37,807 bases of DNA from Amphritea sp. 1_MG-2023 (GTDB lineage: Bacteria; Pseudomonadota; Gammaproteobacteria; Pseudomonadales; Balneatricaceae). Position numbers and translations under genes: made by a program. The notes under the pieces were generated by a model. That model was not told where the DNA came from. It saw nothing but the letters and a program-made list of their open reading frames with translations, and searched no databases. Every line of letters begins with the position of its first letter. Position 1 is the first letter of the stretch. Shown in pieces: positions 1 through 9,030 of the stretch. The DNA is taken from the NCBI RefSeq assembly GCF_030547545.1, contig NZ_JAUOQE010000036.1:1-37807 (forward strand), given 5' to 3'.

Positions 1-73
1 GCTGGGGTAGGAGGATTCGAACCTCCGCATGACGAGATCAAAACCCGTTGCCTTACCGCTTGGCGATACCCCA
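1..73 (-). tRNA. tRNA-Gln(UUG), first copy, 3' end cut by window edge
   Basis: Read on the minus strand, this folds into a cloverleaf with acceptor TGGGGTA/TACCCCA, anticodon stem ACGGG/CTCGT and loop TTTTGAT, giving anticodon TTG (glutamine). The T arm GGAGG-TTCGAAT-CCTCC is intact. The discriminator G and the first C of the CCA tail are present, and the rest of the tail lies outside the window. The sequence is identical to the second tRNA-Gln at 3910-3984. It lies 18 bp downstream of tRNA-Met and probably shares its transcript. Confidence 0.95.
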
Positions 74-91
74 GCAATGTTGATAAGTGAA

Positions 92-168
92 TGGTGGCAA
101 TAGCGGGACTCGAACCTGCGACCCTCGCATTATGAATGCGATGCTCTAACCAGCTGAGCTATATTGCC
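92..168 (-). tRNA. tRNA-Met(CAU), elongator type
   Basis: On the minus strand the acceptor stem GGCAATA/TATTGCC is followed by discriminator A and an encoded CCA. The anticodon stem TCGCA/TGCGA carries loop TTCATAA, so the anticodon is CAT. The first acceptor pair is a normal G-C, unlike the mismatched first pair of initiator tRNA, and the overall sequence resembles E. coli elongator tRNA-Met. A tRNA-Met downstream of ychF is also found in Pseudomonas. Confidence 0.95.
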
Positions 169-190
169 TTAGCACTTATCAAGGCCGCGA

Positions 191-219
191 ATTATTCTCT
201 TTTTTGCTAATCATGTCAA
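191..219 (-). promoter_or_regulatory. sigma70 promoter for the tRNA-Met/tRNA-Gln pair
   Basis: The minus strand shows a perfect -35 TTGACA (214-219), a 17-bp spacer and -10 AATAAT (191-196). It is followed by the GC-rich discriminator TCGCGGCC typical of stringently controlled stable RNA promoters. The expected start is about 15-20 bp before the tRNA-Met 5' end. Confidence 0.75.
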
Positions 220-264
220 CTGATTAGAGGTAAAAAACTATTAATTTATCTGTCACTGGCAAGG

Positions 265-308
265 CAAAAAAAAAGCCATGCTGAAAGGCTTCAGAATGGC
301 TGTTTTTT
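265..308 (-). terminator. intrinsic terminator after ychF
   Basis: An imperfect 12-13-bp hairpin (274-301) pairs AGCCATTCTGAA with TTCAGCATGGCT, with one internal mismatch. On the minus strand it is followed by a run of nine T (265-273). A run of six T on the other side makes it potentially bidirectional. It separates the ychF-pth transcript from the downstream tRNA promoter. Confidence 0.75.
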
Positions 309-360
309 GTACGGCTATGCGCATTAAATCAGCGCTTAGCTAGCCTGCTTGAGGGTAGGC

Positions 361-1452
361 TTAAACGTTAAAGCGGAAGTGCACCACATCACCATCTTTA
401 AGGATGTAGTCTTTACCTTCAAGACGCCACTTACCCGCCTCTTTAGCACCCGCTTCACCCTTGTATTGGATGAAGTCTTCATAAGCGGTTACTTCCGCGC
501 GAATAAAGCCTTTTTGGAAGTCTGTGTGGATAACTCCAGCGCCCTCAGGTGCTGTCGCGCCCTGTTTGACTGTCCAAGCACGTACTTCTTTAACGCCGGC
601 GGTAAAGTAGGTGTGTAGTCCTAGTAGGGAATAGCCCGCCCGGATGACTCGATCGAGGCCGGGTTCTTCCATACCCATTTCCTGAAGGAATTCCAGCTTC
701 TCTTCATCTTCCAATTCGGAAATTTCTGCTTCCATTTTATTACAGATAACGACAACCGCCGCACCTTCTTCTTCGGCCAGCGCGATCACTTTATCGAGAT
801 GAGGGTTGTTCTCGAAGCCATCTTCCGCCACGTTGGCGATATACATGGTTGGCTTAATGGTTAGCAGATGAAATTGATGGATTTCAGCGTGTTCTTCTTC
901 GTTTAATTGAAGTGCGCGAACCGGTTTACCCTGTTCTAGTTGAGCAAGCACTTTTTCGAGGATGGTTTTCGATTTCAGTGCATCTTTATCGCCGCTTTTG
1001 GCGATACGCATGACTTTATTCAGCTGTTTCTCAACGGATTCCAGATCGGCTAATGCCAATTCGGTGTTGATGATATCGATATCATCAATCGGATCGATTT
1101 TATTGGCGACGTGGATAACATTTTCATCCTCGAAGCAGCGGACAACGTGAGCGATAGCATCGGTTTCACGAATGTTCGCAAGGAACTTATTGCCGAGCCC
1201 TTCGCCTTTCGAAGCGCCGGCAACTAAGCCTGCAATATCAACAAATTCCATCGTCGTGGGGAGAACGCGTTCAGGTTTAACGATGGCTGAAAGCGCCTCC
1301 AGACGAGGGTCTGGCATGGGGACAACGCCGGCATTAGGTTCGATGGTGCAGAAGGGAAAGTTTTCTGCACCAATACCTGCTTTGGTCAGCGCGTTAAACA
1401 GAGTAGATTTGCCTACGTTTGGCAAACCAACGATGCCGCATTTGAAACCCAT
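361..1452 (-). CDS. ychF: YchF/OLA1-family redox-regulated ATPase
   Basis: This is a 363-residue protein, the exact usual length of YchF, a ribosome-associated P-loop ATPase of the Obg-like group. The P-loop GLPNVGKST is at residues 8-16. The [17 protein letters not shown] switch region and an NKME motif in place of the GTPase NKxD are visible, which fits the ATP preference of this family. The C-terminal TGS domain ends in [11 protein letters not shown]. The start is preceded by AGGAT at 9-bp spacing. It lies 16 bp downstream of pth, a very common pairing, and ends just before an intrinsic terminator. Confidence 0.97.
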   Translation of the reverse strand: MGFKCGIVGLPNVGKSTLFNALTKAGIGAENFPFCTIEPNAGVVPMPDPRLEALSAIVKPERVLPTTMEFVDIAGLVAGASKGEGLGNKFLANIRETDAIAHVVRCFEDENVIHVANKIDPIDDIDIINTELALADLESVEKQLNKVMRIAKSGDKDALKSKTILEKVLAQLEQGKPVRALQLNEEEHAEIHQFHLLTIKPTMYIANVAEDGFENNPHLDKVIALAEEEGAAVVVICNKMEAEISELEDEEKLEFLQEMGMEEPGLDRVIRAGYSLLGLHTYFTAGVKEVRAWTVKQGATAPEGAGVIHTDFQKGFIRAEVTAYEDFIQYKGEAGAKEAGKWRLEGKDYILKDGDVVHFRFNV

Positions 1453-1468
1453 GGCTATGATCCTGTCG

Positions 1469-2062
1469 TCAGTTGTTCGGCTTAAAGGAGTGTAAGGTGG
1501 TCATTGCTTTATGCCAGTCGCCGTCGGCGGCTTGTTCCAGCACTCGCAAAGCTTCGTCACAAGCGGCTTCTGTCATCTTGAATTCAGAAGAGGGGGCTTT
1601 TTTTAATACGAAGCCGATAACCTCGCTTGCGCTGCCCGGATGTCCGATGCCAATGCGCAGGCGATAAAAATTCTTGTTGTTGCCTAGTTTGCTGATAATG
1701 TCGCGTAAACCGTTATGACCACCATGACCGCCGCCTAATTTAAACCGAGCAATGCCGGGCGGTAGATCGAGTTCATCGTGAGCGACAAGAATATTTTCAG
1801 CAGGAATCTTATAAAAATTAGCCAGTGAGGCAACTGCCTGGCCGCTAAGATTCATAAAGGTAGTTGGAATCAGCAAGTGAACTGCTTTACCGTTCAGGCT
1901 GATTTTACCGTATAAGCCGTGAAACTTAGAGTCTGGCTTGAGCTGAATAAGGTGTCGGGCAGCAAGCTGCCCGACAAAGTCGGCTCCGGCATTGTGACGG
2001 GTCTGGTCATATTTCTGGCCGGGATTACCCAAGCCTACGATCAGTTGTATCTGGTCTTGCAT
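1469..2062 (-). CDS. pth: peptidyl-tRNA hydrolase
   Basis: Pth cleaves the ester bond of peptidyl-tRNA released by stalled ribosomes, recycling tRNA in the cytoplasm. The 197-residue length matches E. coli Pth (194). The family motifs GLGNPG (10-15), TRHNAG (21-26) and HDELDLPPG (95-103) are all present. They include the catalytic His23 and the supporting Asn13, Asn71 and Asp96, which correspond to E. coli His20, Asn10, Asn68 and Asp93. It sits between rplY (22 bp upstream) and ychF (16 bp downstream), so the three probably share a transcript devoted to translation. The Shine-Dalgarno sequence is weak, suggesting dependence on rplY translation. Confidence 0.97.
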   Translation of the reverse strand: MQDQIQLIVGLGNPGQKYDQTRHNAGADFVGQLAARHLIQLKPDSKFHGLYGKISLNGKAVHLLIPTTFMNLSGQAVASLANFYKIPAENILVAHDELDLPPGIARFKLGGGHGGHNGLRDIISKLGNNKNFYRLRIGIGHPGSASEVIGFVLKKAPSSEFKMTEAACDEALRVLEQAADGDWHKAMTTLHSFKPNN

Positions 2063-2084
2063 ACCGAAGCCTGTGGTCTAGCGA

Positions 2085-2684
2085 TTAAGCGCCTGCTTTA
2101 GCTGCACGTGGTGCGTAAGCTTGAGCAATACTCTGATCACGGTCAGCACCGCGACGCAGTTGGACAATCTCAACGCCTTCTGGCAGAGAGATGTTAGACA
2201 GGTGAATAACCTGATCCATAGCAACACCAGACAGGTCAACTTCCAGTGCTTCAGGCAGGTTTTCAGGCAAGCAGAGAACTTTAGCGGTGTTCTGCTGAAT
2301 GGTGTATTTGCCTGATGCTTTACCAGCGGGAGACTGGTTGAAGTTAACAAAGTTCAGCGGCACGATAATTTCGATTGGCGTTGACTTCGTTACACGCTGA
2401 AAGTCAATGTGCAGCACAGAGTCTTTCGCTGGATGACGTTGCATATCTTTAACGATAACTTTTTCTTCTTTGCCTTCTAATTCGAGTGTCAGAATAGAAG
2501 AGAAGAATGTTTGATCTTCCAGTTGTTTAACCAGAACACGGTTTTCCAGAGAGATAGACACAGGCTTTTTACGCTTGTCTCCGCCATAAACAACAGCAGG
2601 AACAAAACCAGCATGACGTAGGCGGCGGCTCGCACCTTTCCCTTCGTCTGTGCGAGGCTGTGCATTCAATACAAAATCGGTCAT
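2085..2684 (-). CDS. rplY: 50S ribosomal protein L25, long CTC form
   Basis: L25 binds 5S rRNA in the large ribosomal subunit. The 199 residues comprise the N-terminal L25 domain (opening FVLNAQPRTDEGKGASRRLR, residues 4-23) and the additional C-terminal beta domain of the CTC/TL5 type, which E. coli L25 (94 aa) lacks. The end is Ala-rich (AYAPRAAKAGA). The start is preceded by AAAGGT at 7-bp spacing. A strong hairpin lies in the leader 24 bp upstream of the start. prs-rplY-pth-ychF is the order seen in Pseudomonas. Confidence 0.96.
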   Translation of the reverse strand: MTDFVLNAQPRTDEGKGASRRLRHAGFVPAVVYGGDKRKKPVSISLENRVLVKQLEDQTFFSSILTLELEGKEEKVIVKDMQRHPAKDSVLHIDFQRVTKSTPIEIIVPLNFVNFNQSPAGKASGKYTIQQNTAKVLCLPENLPEALEVDLSGVAMDQVIHLSNISLPEGVEIVQLRRGADRDQSIAQAYAPRAAKAGA

Positions 2685-2696
2685 TTTGATACCTTT

Positions 2697-2742
2697 AATA
2701 AAGACAAAACTGCAAACACCTTGCGACCAGGTCTTTGCAGTT
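2697..2742 (-). terminator. prs terminator or rplY leader attenuator
   Basis: A 14-bp stem with one mismatch (2708-2721 with 2729-2742; arms contain AACTGCAAA and TTTGCAGTT) and a 7-nt loop is followed on the minus strand by the imperfect T-rich tail TTGTCTTTATT. It lies between the end of prs and the rplY start. It could terminate prs transcription or act as a leader structure for rplY. A smaller GCCCA/TGGGC hairpin lies at 2753-2765. Confidence 0.5.
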
Positions 2743-2813
2743 ATTTTAGTAAGCCCATGATGGGCACGTTTTCCCGTTAGGGATGTGTATCAGCTACCAT
2801 CAAGCTCGCAGGT

Positions 2814-3755
2814 TTAACGGAACATTGCGCTGATAGATTCTTCGTTACAGACGCGGCGAACCGCTTCTGCTAGCATCGGTGCCAATGTTAATTGGCGAAT
2901 CTGACTGCATTGCTGAGCGGCTTCGCTCAGGGGGATGGTATCGGTGACAACCAACTCATCTAGGTCAGATCCATTGATGTTGCTGATCGCGGCGCCAGAT
3001 AGTACGGCATGAGTCGCGTAGGCAACCACTTTATTGGCGCCATTAGCTTTCAGTGCAGCAGCCGCTTTGCAGAGTGTGCCTGCTGTATCACACATGTCGT
3101 CAACCAGAATGCAGGTACGACCTTCAACATCACCGATCAGGTTCATGACTTGAGCTTCGTTGGCTTTTTCACGTCGCTTATCGATAATGGCTAGATCGCA
3201 ACCTAGCTGTTTAGCGACGGCTCGCGCACGGACTACGCCGCCAACATCGGGGGAGACGACGACCGGATTGTCATAATCCTGACGCGAGATCTCATCGAGT
3301 AAAACGGGCGAGCCGTAGACGTTATCAACAGGCACATCAAAGAATCCCTGAATCTGATCCGCGTGAAGATCAACGGTTAGCACTCGGTCAATACCTACGC
3401 CGGCGAGCATATCGGCAACGACTTTAGCACTGATCGCAACACGGGCAGAACGAGGCCGGCGATCTTGACGGGCATAACCATAATAAGGGATAACCGCGGT
3501 GATCCGGCTGGCAGAGCCACGCCGCAGCGCATCCGCCATAACGATCAATTCCATCAGGTTATCGTTGGTTGGCGCACAGGTGGATTGAACGATAAAGACG
3601 TCTTTACCACGCGCGTTCGCATGAATCTCAACGCTGATTTCGCCGTCGCTGAATTTGGTTACGGTGGCTTCGCCCATCGGGATATCGAGGCGTTCTACAA
3701 CTTTTTCAGCCAACTGGCGGTTTGCATTGCCAGTGAAGACCATCATTTTAGGCAC
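2814..3755 (-). CDS. prs: ribose-phosphate pyrophosphokinase
   Basis: Prs makes PRPP from ribose 5-phosphate and ATP, feeding nucleotide, histidine, tryptophan and NAD synthesis. From the GTG at 3753-3755 the protein is 313 residues, the same as the Pseudomonas enzyme, and starts (M)[21 protein letters not shown] lies upstream of this GTG. An in-frame extension to a GTG at 3824 adds 23 residues unlike the family and was not used. Visible motifs include [18 protein letters not shown] (ATP-site flexible loop), [13 protein letters not shown] with the conserved His, and the PRPP-binding loop [12 protein letters not shown]. It lies downstream of tRNA-Gln on the same strand. Confidence 0.96.
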   Translation of the reverse strand: MPKMMVFTGNANRQLAEKVVERLDIPMGEATVTKFSDGEISVEIHANARGKDVFIVQSTCAPTNDNLMELIVMADALRRGSASRITAVIPYYGYARQDRRPRSARVAISAKVVADMLAGVGIDRVLTVDLHADQIQGFFDVPVDNVYGSPVLLDEISRQDYDNPVVVSPDVGGVVRARAVAKQLGCDLAIIDKRREKANEAQVMNLIGDVEGRTCILVDDMCDTAGTLCKAAAALKANGANKVVAYATHAVLSGAAISNINGSDLDELVVTDTIPLSEAAQQCSQIRQLTLAPMLAEAVRRVCNEESISAMFR

Positions 3756-3909
3756 GGTGTCTACCTTCTCGGATCTGCAGTCGTTTAATTGAGATTCATT
3801 CATATTGTTTGGCGGGGTATGCACTCTGTTGAAGCCTCAAGATAAAGGCTCAGGAGCCGCTTCCCGGCCGGGTCCTTTCAAAGCCGAGCAGTTGCTCAGG
3901 CTTAAAAAT

Positions 3910-3984
3910 TGGCTGGGGTAGGAGGATTCGAACCTCCGCATGACGAGATCAAAACCCGTTGCCTTACCGCTTGGCGATACCCCA
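3910..3984 (-). tRNA. tRNA-Gln(UUG), second copy
   Basis: The sequence over its first 73 nt is identical to the copy at 1-73. Here the whole gene is visible: acceptor TGGGGTA/TACCCCA, discriminator G, encoded CCA (3910-3912) and anticodon TTG. It lies between lolB and prs, as in Pseudomonas, and follows a good stable-RNA promoter. It may be co-transcribed with prs, since no strong terminator separates them; only a weak bulged hairpin (GCCTGAGC/GCTCGGC) follows it. Confidence 0.97.
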
Positions 3985-3993
3985 GTAGCTCTG

Positions 3994-4016
3994 ATTTACG
4001 GAGCAGGTCCGTAAAT
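3994..4016 (-). other. perfect 9-bp hairpin in tRNA-Gln leader
   Basis: ATTTACGGA and TCCGTAAAT form a perfect 9-bp inverted repeat around a 5-nt loop. It falls between the predicted transcription start (about 4019) and the tRNA 5' end (3984), so it would form the 5' leader of the tRNA precursor. There is no T-run, so it is not a terminator in this direction. Confidence 0.6.
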
Positions 4017-4025
4017 GAGGCGCAC

Positions 4026-4054
4026 ATTTTCACGGATGCGTGCGTTAAAGTCAA
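4026..4054 (-). promoter_or_regulatory. sigma70 promoter for tRNA-Gln (and possibly prs)
   Basis: On the minus strand, -35 TTGACT (4049-4054), a 17-bp spacer and -10 GAAAAT (4026-4031) are followed by the GC-rich discriminator GTGCGCC, as at stringently regulated tRNA promoters. It starts only 27 bp past the lolB stop codon region, where ispE would normally begin. Confidence 0.6.
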
Positions 4055-4080
4055 ACGAATGGCGCCGAAAAGGGACAATT

Positions 4081-4677
4081 TTAGTAGGCTATTTGCCACT
4101 CTTTCGCGATGATGGTCAATTGAAGACCGTTGCGACGGATGGTTATTTTTTCTGGTAACGGATAATTACTTTGATAGTTGTATCTTAAGTAATTGATTTG
4201 CCAGTCATTTTGGTTCAGCTGTTGCGCGAGTTGTTGATTGAGGCTGAGATCGTAAGGGCTATTGGGGGCGGGAATGCCGCGCACCCAATACAGTAGTTCC
4301 CTAACGGGGAACTGCCAGCCGAGGGTCTGCTGCATTAATTGTTCCGGTGTCGCCGCCCAGAGAGGCTCTTCTCCGGCGATATCGATGCTGATGCCATCGC
4401 CGTTACCCTCTATGCGCGCCCCGCCCTGACCGAGTGGGCCGGTCAGTTCAATCAGGTAATGCTGTTGCTGTTGCTCCCAGAACAGATTGGCACTGTTGTT
4501 TTGTTCCTCAGTGCGGATACCTATTTTACCCTTAAGTTGCCATTCATCGGTTGTCAGTAGGGCTTGATAGTGATCATGCCATGAACGTTGATTGATAGGG
4601 GCGGTGGTTTGCGATGTCAGCCCTGAACAGCCGGATAGCAGTAAGACAAAGGATATAAGCAACAGAGCTAGACGCAT
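4081..4677 (-). CDS. lolB: outer-membrane lipoprotein receptor LolB
   Basis: LolB takes lipoproteins from the periplasmic carrier LolA and inserts them into the outer membrane. The 198-residue protein begins with a lipoprotein signal peptide (MRLALLLISFVLLLSGC) whose lipobox LSGC places the lipidated Cys at residue 17. Family features follow: the WQLKGKIGIRTEEQNNSANLFWEQ strand region (52-75) and a GPLGQGGARIEG segment. It starts 3 bp after the TPR lipoprotein gene, indicating coupling. In related genomes ispE follows directly, but here a tRNA promoter does. Confidence 0.93.
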   Translation of the reverse strand: MRLALLLISFVLLLSGCSGLTSQTTAPINQRSWHDHYQALLTTDEWQLKGKIGIRTEEQNNSANLFWEQQQQHYLIELTGPLGQGGARIEGNGDGISIDIAGEEPLWAATPEQLMQQTLGWQFPVRELLYWVRGIPAPNSPYDLSLNQQLAQQLNQNDWQINYLRYNYQSNYPLPEKITIRRNGLQLTIIAKEWQIAY

Positions 4678-4680
4678 GAT

Positions 4681-6474
4681 TTAGTCCTGTGGGGCGTTAA
4701 TTGAGATGGCCGCATCGCGCAGAAAATCATTATCTGGGTGTTTCAGTTGTTCCTTTTTTAACAATTTTAGGGCAGCTTGAGGCTGACCGGCGGCATGATA
4801 GGCTTGAATAAGATGAGCGCTGACTTCTGGATCCGGGAAGCGGTCGTAAGCCTGTTGCAGGAAGTCGATGGCTTCATTGGCTTTGCCTTGTTTTAGGAGT
4901 ATCCAGCCCATACTGTCGAGAATGGATGGATCGCTCGGCGACAAATTCAAGGCCGCATCGATGAGTGCATATGCTTCATCAAAGCGATCGGTATAGAGCG
5001 ATAGCGTGTAGCCAAGGGCATTTAACGCCATCGCATTATCCGGTTCAAATTTTAGAACTTGGCGTAGGTCCTGTTCAATGAGATCGATATCCTGAGGATC
5101 GAGCGTCATCGCTCGTGTATACAGCAGGCTGGTATCATCGCGGTGTTGTTGTAACGCTTCATCGAGCAGGCTCAGGGCTTCATCTTTGAAATCATGTCGA
5201 TTGAGCCATTCGGCTTCGATGACATAGAGCTGAGTCTCGAGACTGGGTAGATTGTTGCGAGCATCTTGTAAAATCGCTTGCAGTCGAGAGCGGTTGTCGG
5301 CGTCATCGAGCAGCGCGGCGATCCGTCTAAAGGCTTGATGTACATTGGCGTTGTCTTTTACCTTAACGAAGTGATCAATGGCGGCGTTGATAGCGCCATT
5401 ATGTTGCTCAATCAGTCCAAGATAATAATGCGGCGTGGTGTTATTGGGATAGCGATTCAGTAGAGCTTGCATGATGTTGCGGCTGGGCTCAATCTGATCG
5501 TTTTCCAGCAGTAGTAAGGCCGTATAGAACGTCAGTTGTGGTTCTTCAGGAAAGGTTTCGACTAGGAGTAATGACTGCTGTACGGCTTGTTGTGTTTGTT
5601 TCGCTTGAAACAGCAGTTGTACGTAGAGCGTGAATAGTTGTTGATTAGGTAAATCCGCCTCCATATAGGGTTCGAGAGCGGTTATGGCTTGTTGAAAGGC
5701 GCCTTGGGCACGTAACAACTCTGCTTTTTGCAGGGTTGCTTCCAGATATTCGGGATCATCTAAAATGGCGGCATTAAAACGCTGTAGGGCTTTAACGTTA
5801 TCGCCCTGTTGCGCGTATAAAATGCCTAAGGTGGTCAACAGGATGGCATTGCTAGCTTGATTGGCTTGCTGTTCTAGCAATGAGATATAGGCCTTGGTTT
5901 CATCCGCAGTGAACTGATCGGCTTGGGCGCTAATCAAGATGAGGGTTTGTTTGTCGGAGTGATTCAGAGCGTGTTGCAATAACGGTAGCGCGGCGGAAAA
6001 ATCACCTTTATGCAGTAATAGGCTGGCGGCTATCTGATAGGGTTCTGGATTATTGGGCTCAGCTTTTTGCCACAGATTAGCAGCCAGAAGTAACTCGTCA
6101 GGCCGCTGAAGGTATTGCGCGATATAGGCCGCCCGTTGCGCGATCACAGGATCGCCTGTTAACTGTGCTTGATGCAGATAAGTCTCTAGCGAGAGATCAA
6201 AGGCTTTGCGTTGACCGGCGATCTCGGCGACGATGAGATCGTATAGGGTTTCTCTGTTGAGTTCACCGCGGCGATATTCTATCTCAGGCAGTTGCACCGT
6301 CTCTGTGGCTGGCGTGTTGTTCTGTTGTGTGCTGCAGCCACTCAGGCTGAATACCATGGCAATTAACGCGGCGGTGATAGGCGTGGTTATTTTTCTGCCG
6401 CATAGAGAAACCAATGTCGCGATGGGCTTAGGTTTGGCTGTGATGAACCTAGGTTTTGCTATAGATGCTTTCAT
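4681..6474 (-). CDS. TPR-repeat lipoprotein (Pseudomonas PA4667 type)
   Basis: The protein is about 597 residues, largely helical and rich in tetratricopeptide repeats. Repeats are clearest in the C-terminal half, for example AMALNALGYTLSLYTDRFDEAYALIDAALNLSPSDP and SILDSMGWILLKQGKANEAIDFLQQAYDRFPD. A signal segment ends in the lipobox LSGCST, so it is probably a lipoprotein. The start is uncertain: the ATG at 6474 is used, but a TTG at 6498 is also in frame, and neither has a good Shine-Dalgarno. The gene is divergent from hemA and coupled to lolB, the order seen in Pseudomonas. Its molecular role is not established. A protein-protein scaffold in envelope biogenesis is an inference. Confidence 0.85.
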   Translation of the reverse strand: MKASIAKPRFITAKPKPIATLVSLCGRKITTPITAALIAMVFSLSGCSTQQNNTPATETVQLPEIEYRRGELNRETLYDLIVAEIAGQRKAFDLSLETYLHQAQLTGDPVIAQRAAYIAQYLQRPDELLLAANLWQKAEPNNPEPYQIAASLLLHKGDFSAALPLLQHALNHSDKQTLILISAQADQFTADETKAYISLLEQQANQASNAILLTTLGILYAQQGDNVKALQRFNAAILDDPEYLEATLQKAELLRAQGAFQQAITALEPYMEADLPNQQLFTLYVQLLFQAKQTQQAVQQSLLLVETFPEEPQLTFYTALLLLENDQIEPSRNIMQALLNRYPNNTTPHYYLGLIEQHNGAINAAIDHFVKVKDNANVHQAFRRIAALLDDADNRSRLQAILQDARNNLPSLETQLYVIEAEWLNRHDFKDEALSLLDEALQQHRDDTSLLYTRAMTLDPQDIDLIEQDLRQVLKFEPDNAMALNALGYTLSLYTDRFDEAYALIDAALNLSPSDPSILDSMGWILLKQGKANEAIDFLQQAYDRFPDPEVSAHLIQAYHAAGQPQAALKLLKKEQLKHPDNDFLRDAAISINAPQD

Positions 6475-6655
6475 GTTGCTGATATTAACTGTCGCCAAGA
6501 GATTGATGGCTCCACTATAGATGAATCACGGGGGTGTTGTCATATATGGGTTTAATTTGCAAAAAATTGATCTGATCGGGGTTGGGTTTTTTAACCTTTG
6601 AGTGAATAAAGTGTATTATTACGCGCTATTTTCAACCTAGGTGTTATTTTCCTAT

Positions 6656-7924
6656 ATGGCTTTGCTCGCGTTAGGCATTAATCACAAGACAGCTTCAGTA
6701 TCGGTTCGTGAGAAGGTCGCGTTTGCGCCGGAGCAGATGGCTGATGCGTTGGGGCAGGCCTGCCGACTCGCTCATCTGAAAGAGGTGGCGATTCTATCTA
6801 CCTGTAATCGGACAGAGCTTTATTGCTCGACAGAACTCGAAGGTACGCGTGCGTTGTTAGAGTGGCTGGGCAGTTACCATCATCTTGATCCCGATGAGTT
6901 ACAAGCGTGTAGCTATGCGCATTGGGATCAAGAGGCCGCTCAGCATATGATGCGGGTTGCCTGTGGCCTCGATTCTCTGGTGTTAGGTGAGCCGCAGATA
7001 CTCGGACAGCTGAAATCGAGTTATGCGGTCGCACAGCGTGCTGGCGTGGTTAGTGCGCAATTGGGGCGCTTGTTTCAGCAAACGTTTGCGGTGGCGAAAA
7101 AAGTACGTACCGATACGGCGATTGGTGAAAATCCGGTCTCTGTCGCATATGCCTCGGTGAGTCTTGCGCAACATATCTTCAGTGATTTGAGTCAGAGTAA
7201 AGCGTTATTGATTGGTGCCGGCGAGACCATCGAACTGGTGGCGCGGCACTTATCCGAGGCGGGGGTCAAGCAGATGACGGTTGCCAACCGAACGCTGGTA
7301 CGCGCCGAGACGCTGGCGGCGGAATTTGATGCCCGCGCTATCCTACTGGGTGATATTCCTGAGGCACTCGAAGATGCCGATATTGTGATTTCATCGACCG
7401 CTAGTCAGTTACCGATTCTGGGTAAAGGCGCGGTTGAATCGGCGTTGAAAAAGCGCAAGCATCGGCCGGTGTTTATGGTCGATATCGCGGTGCCTCGGGA
7501 TATTGAGCACGAAGTGGCAGAGCTGGATGATGTTTACCTCTATACGGTCGATGATCTTAAAGAGGTGATCGAGGAAAATGTCCGTAGTCGTGAAAGCGCC
7601 GCCTGTGAAGCGGAAACGTTGGTTGCCGCGGGGGCGATGGAGTTTATCCGTCAATTACGTTCACTCGGGGCTGTCGAAACGGTGACGGCTTTGCGTCAGC
7701 AGGCCGAGCAGCTTCGCGATAGTGAGCTGAACAAAGCACTGCGACAACTGAATAACGGTAAAGATGCGGCCACCGTGCTGAATAATTTAGCACGGGGTTT
7801 AACCAATAAATTGATTCATAACCCCACGGTACAGTTGCGTAAGGCGAGTGCTGAGGGACGTGATGATTATCTCGAGGTAGCGCAAGGTTTGTATCAGCTA
7901 TCTCCTAATGTGAAAGAAGACTGA
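6656..7924 (+). CDS. hemA: glutamyl-tRNA reductase
   Basis: HemA reduces the glutamate of Glu-tRNA(Glu) to glutamate-1-semialdehyde with NADPH, the first committed step of tetrapyrrole synthesis. From the ATG at 6656 the protein is 422 residues and opens [20 protein letters not shown] as in homologues. An upstream in-frame GTG at 6641 adds five unlikely residues. The catalytic Cys50 lies in STCNRTE. The substrate-site motif [14 protein letters not shown], the NADP-binding domain ([12 protein letters not shown]) and the C-terminal dimerisation helices follow. prfA starts 6 bp downstream, a conserved hemA-prfA-prmC operon. Confidence 0.97.
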   Translation: MALLALGINHKTASVSVREKVAFAPEQMADALGQACRLAHLKEVAILSTCNRTELYCSTELEGTRALLEWLGSYHHLDPDELQACSYAHWDQEAAQHMMRVACGLDSLVLGEPQILGQLKSSYAVAQRAGVVSAQLGRLFQQTFAVAKKVRTDTAIGENPVSVAYASVSLAQHIFSDLSQSKALLIGAGETIELVARHLSEAGVKQMTVANRTLVRAETLAAEFDARAILLGDIPEALEDADIVISSTASQLPILGKGAVESALKKRKHRPVFMVDIAVPRDIEHEVAELDDVYLYTVDDLKEVIEENVRSRESAACEAETLVAAGAMEFIRQLRSLGAVETVTALRQQAEQLRDSELNKALRQLNNGKDAATVLNNLARGLTNKLIHNPTVQLRKASAEGRDDYLEVAQGLYQLSPNVKED

Positions 7925-7930
7925 TTAGTG

Positions 7931-9019
7931 ATGAAAGAATCAATAGCCCTTAAACTCGAAAGCCTAGCCGACCGTTATGAAGAATTAGCGGCGTTGTTGG
8001 GGGATGCCGGGGTGATTTCTAATCAGGATAAGTTTCGCGCTTATTCGATGGAATACGCCGAGCTTGAACCGGTGGTAAAGTGTTTTCAATCCTATCAGGC
8101 GGCGCAAGCCGACTTGGAAGAAGCGCGCTTGATGCAGGAGGATGCTGATCCTGATATGCGCGAGATGGCGAAAGACGAGTTTTCCACAGCCAAAGAGACG
8201 ATCGACACTCTGGCGCAGGAGCTGCAAATACTCCTGCTGCCAAAAGATCCGAATGACTCGCATAATGTCTTTTTAGAAGTACGGGCTGGCACGGGGGGCG
8301 ATGAAGCCGCGATTTTCTCCGGTGATTTATTGCGTATGTATAGTCGCTTTGCCGAAAATCAGGGCTGGAAACTTGAAATTATCAGCGCTAATGAAGGTGA
8401 GCACGGCGGCTATAAAGAAGTGATCACACGGATTATCGGTAAAGATGTTTATTCCCGTTTGAAGTTCGAATCCGGCGCTCATCGAGTTCAGCGAGTGCCT
8501 GAAACCGAATCTCAGGGACGTATTCATACTTCTGCCTGTACGGTTGCGGTGATGCCAGAGATGGATGAGGTCAGCGATATTGAAATCAATAAAGCCGATC
8601 TGCGAGTGGATACCTTCCGCTCATCCGGTGCGGGTGGTCAGCACGTCAACAAAACGGACTCGGCTATTCGCTTGACTCATATTCCAACCGGTGTCGTGGT
8701 TGAATGTCAGGAAGAACGTTCGCAGCATAAAAACCGTGCTAAGGCGATGTCATTGCTGGCGTCTCGTCTGCAAGCCGCAGAACGGGAGCGGCATGCGGCC
8801 GCACAAGCGAGCACACGTAAATCATTAGTGGGCAGTGGGGATCGCTCCGAGCGGATTCGTACCTACAACTTTCCTCAGGGACGGATTACCGATCACCGTA
8901 TCAATCTGACCCTCTATAAACTGCAAGAGGTGATGGAGGGGGCGCTCGCTGCCGTGGTTGATCCGCTGGTTAATGAATATCAGGCAGAGTTATTGGGGGC
9001 GCTGTCCGAAGAGGGCTAG
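7931..9019 (+). CDS. prfA: peptide chain release factor 1
   Basis: RF1 reads UAA and UAG stop codons and triggers release of the finished peptide. From the ATG at 7931 it is 362 residues (E. coli 360). A GTG three bases upstream is an alternative. The GGQ catalytic motif is at 235-237 within [17 protein letters not shown]. The stop-codon recognition tripeptide is PET at 190-192, a form of PxT common outside the enterics. The next gene, prmC, encodes the methyltransferase that modifies the GGQ glutamine, so substrate and modifying enzyme are encoded in tandem. Confidence 0.97.
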   Translation: MKESIALKLESLADRYEELAALLGDAGVISNQDKFRAYSMEYAELEPVVKCFQSYQAAQADLEEARLMQEDADPDMREMAKDEFSTAKETIDTLAQELQILLLPKDPNDSHNVFLEVRAGTGGDEAAIFSGDLLRMYSRFAENQGWKLEIISANEGEHGGYKEVITRIIGKDVYSRLKFESGAHRVQRVPETESQGRIHTSACTVAVMPEMDEVSDIEINKADLRVDTFRSSGAGGQHVNKTDSAIRLTHIPTGVVVECQEERSQHKNRAKAMSLLASRLQAAERERHAAAQASTRKSLVGSGDRSERIRTYNFPQGRITDHRINLTLYKLQEVMEGALAAVVDPLVNEYQAELLGALSEEG

Positions 9020-9030
9020 CCTGAACTGTC

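Noticed and set aside
3902-4112. Two overlapping open frames on opposite strands across the second tRNA-Gln
   Set aside because: Both run through the tRNA gene and its promoter, have no ribosome-binding site and no protein similarity that I recognise.
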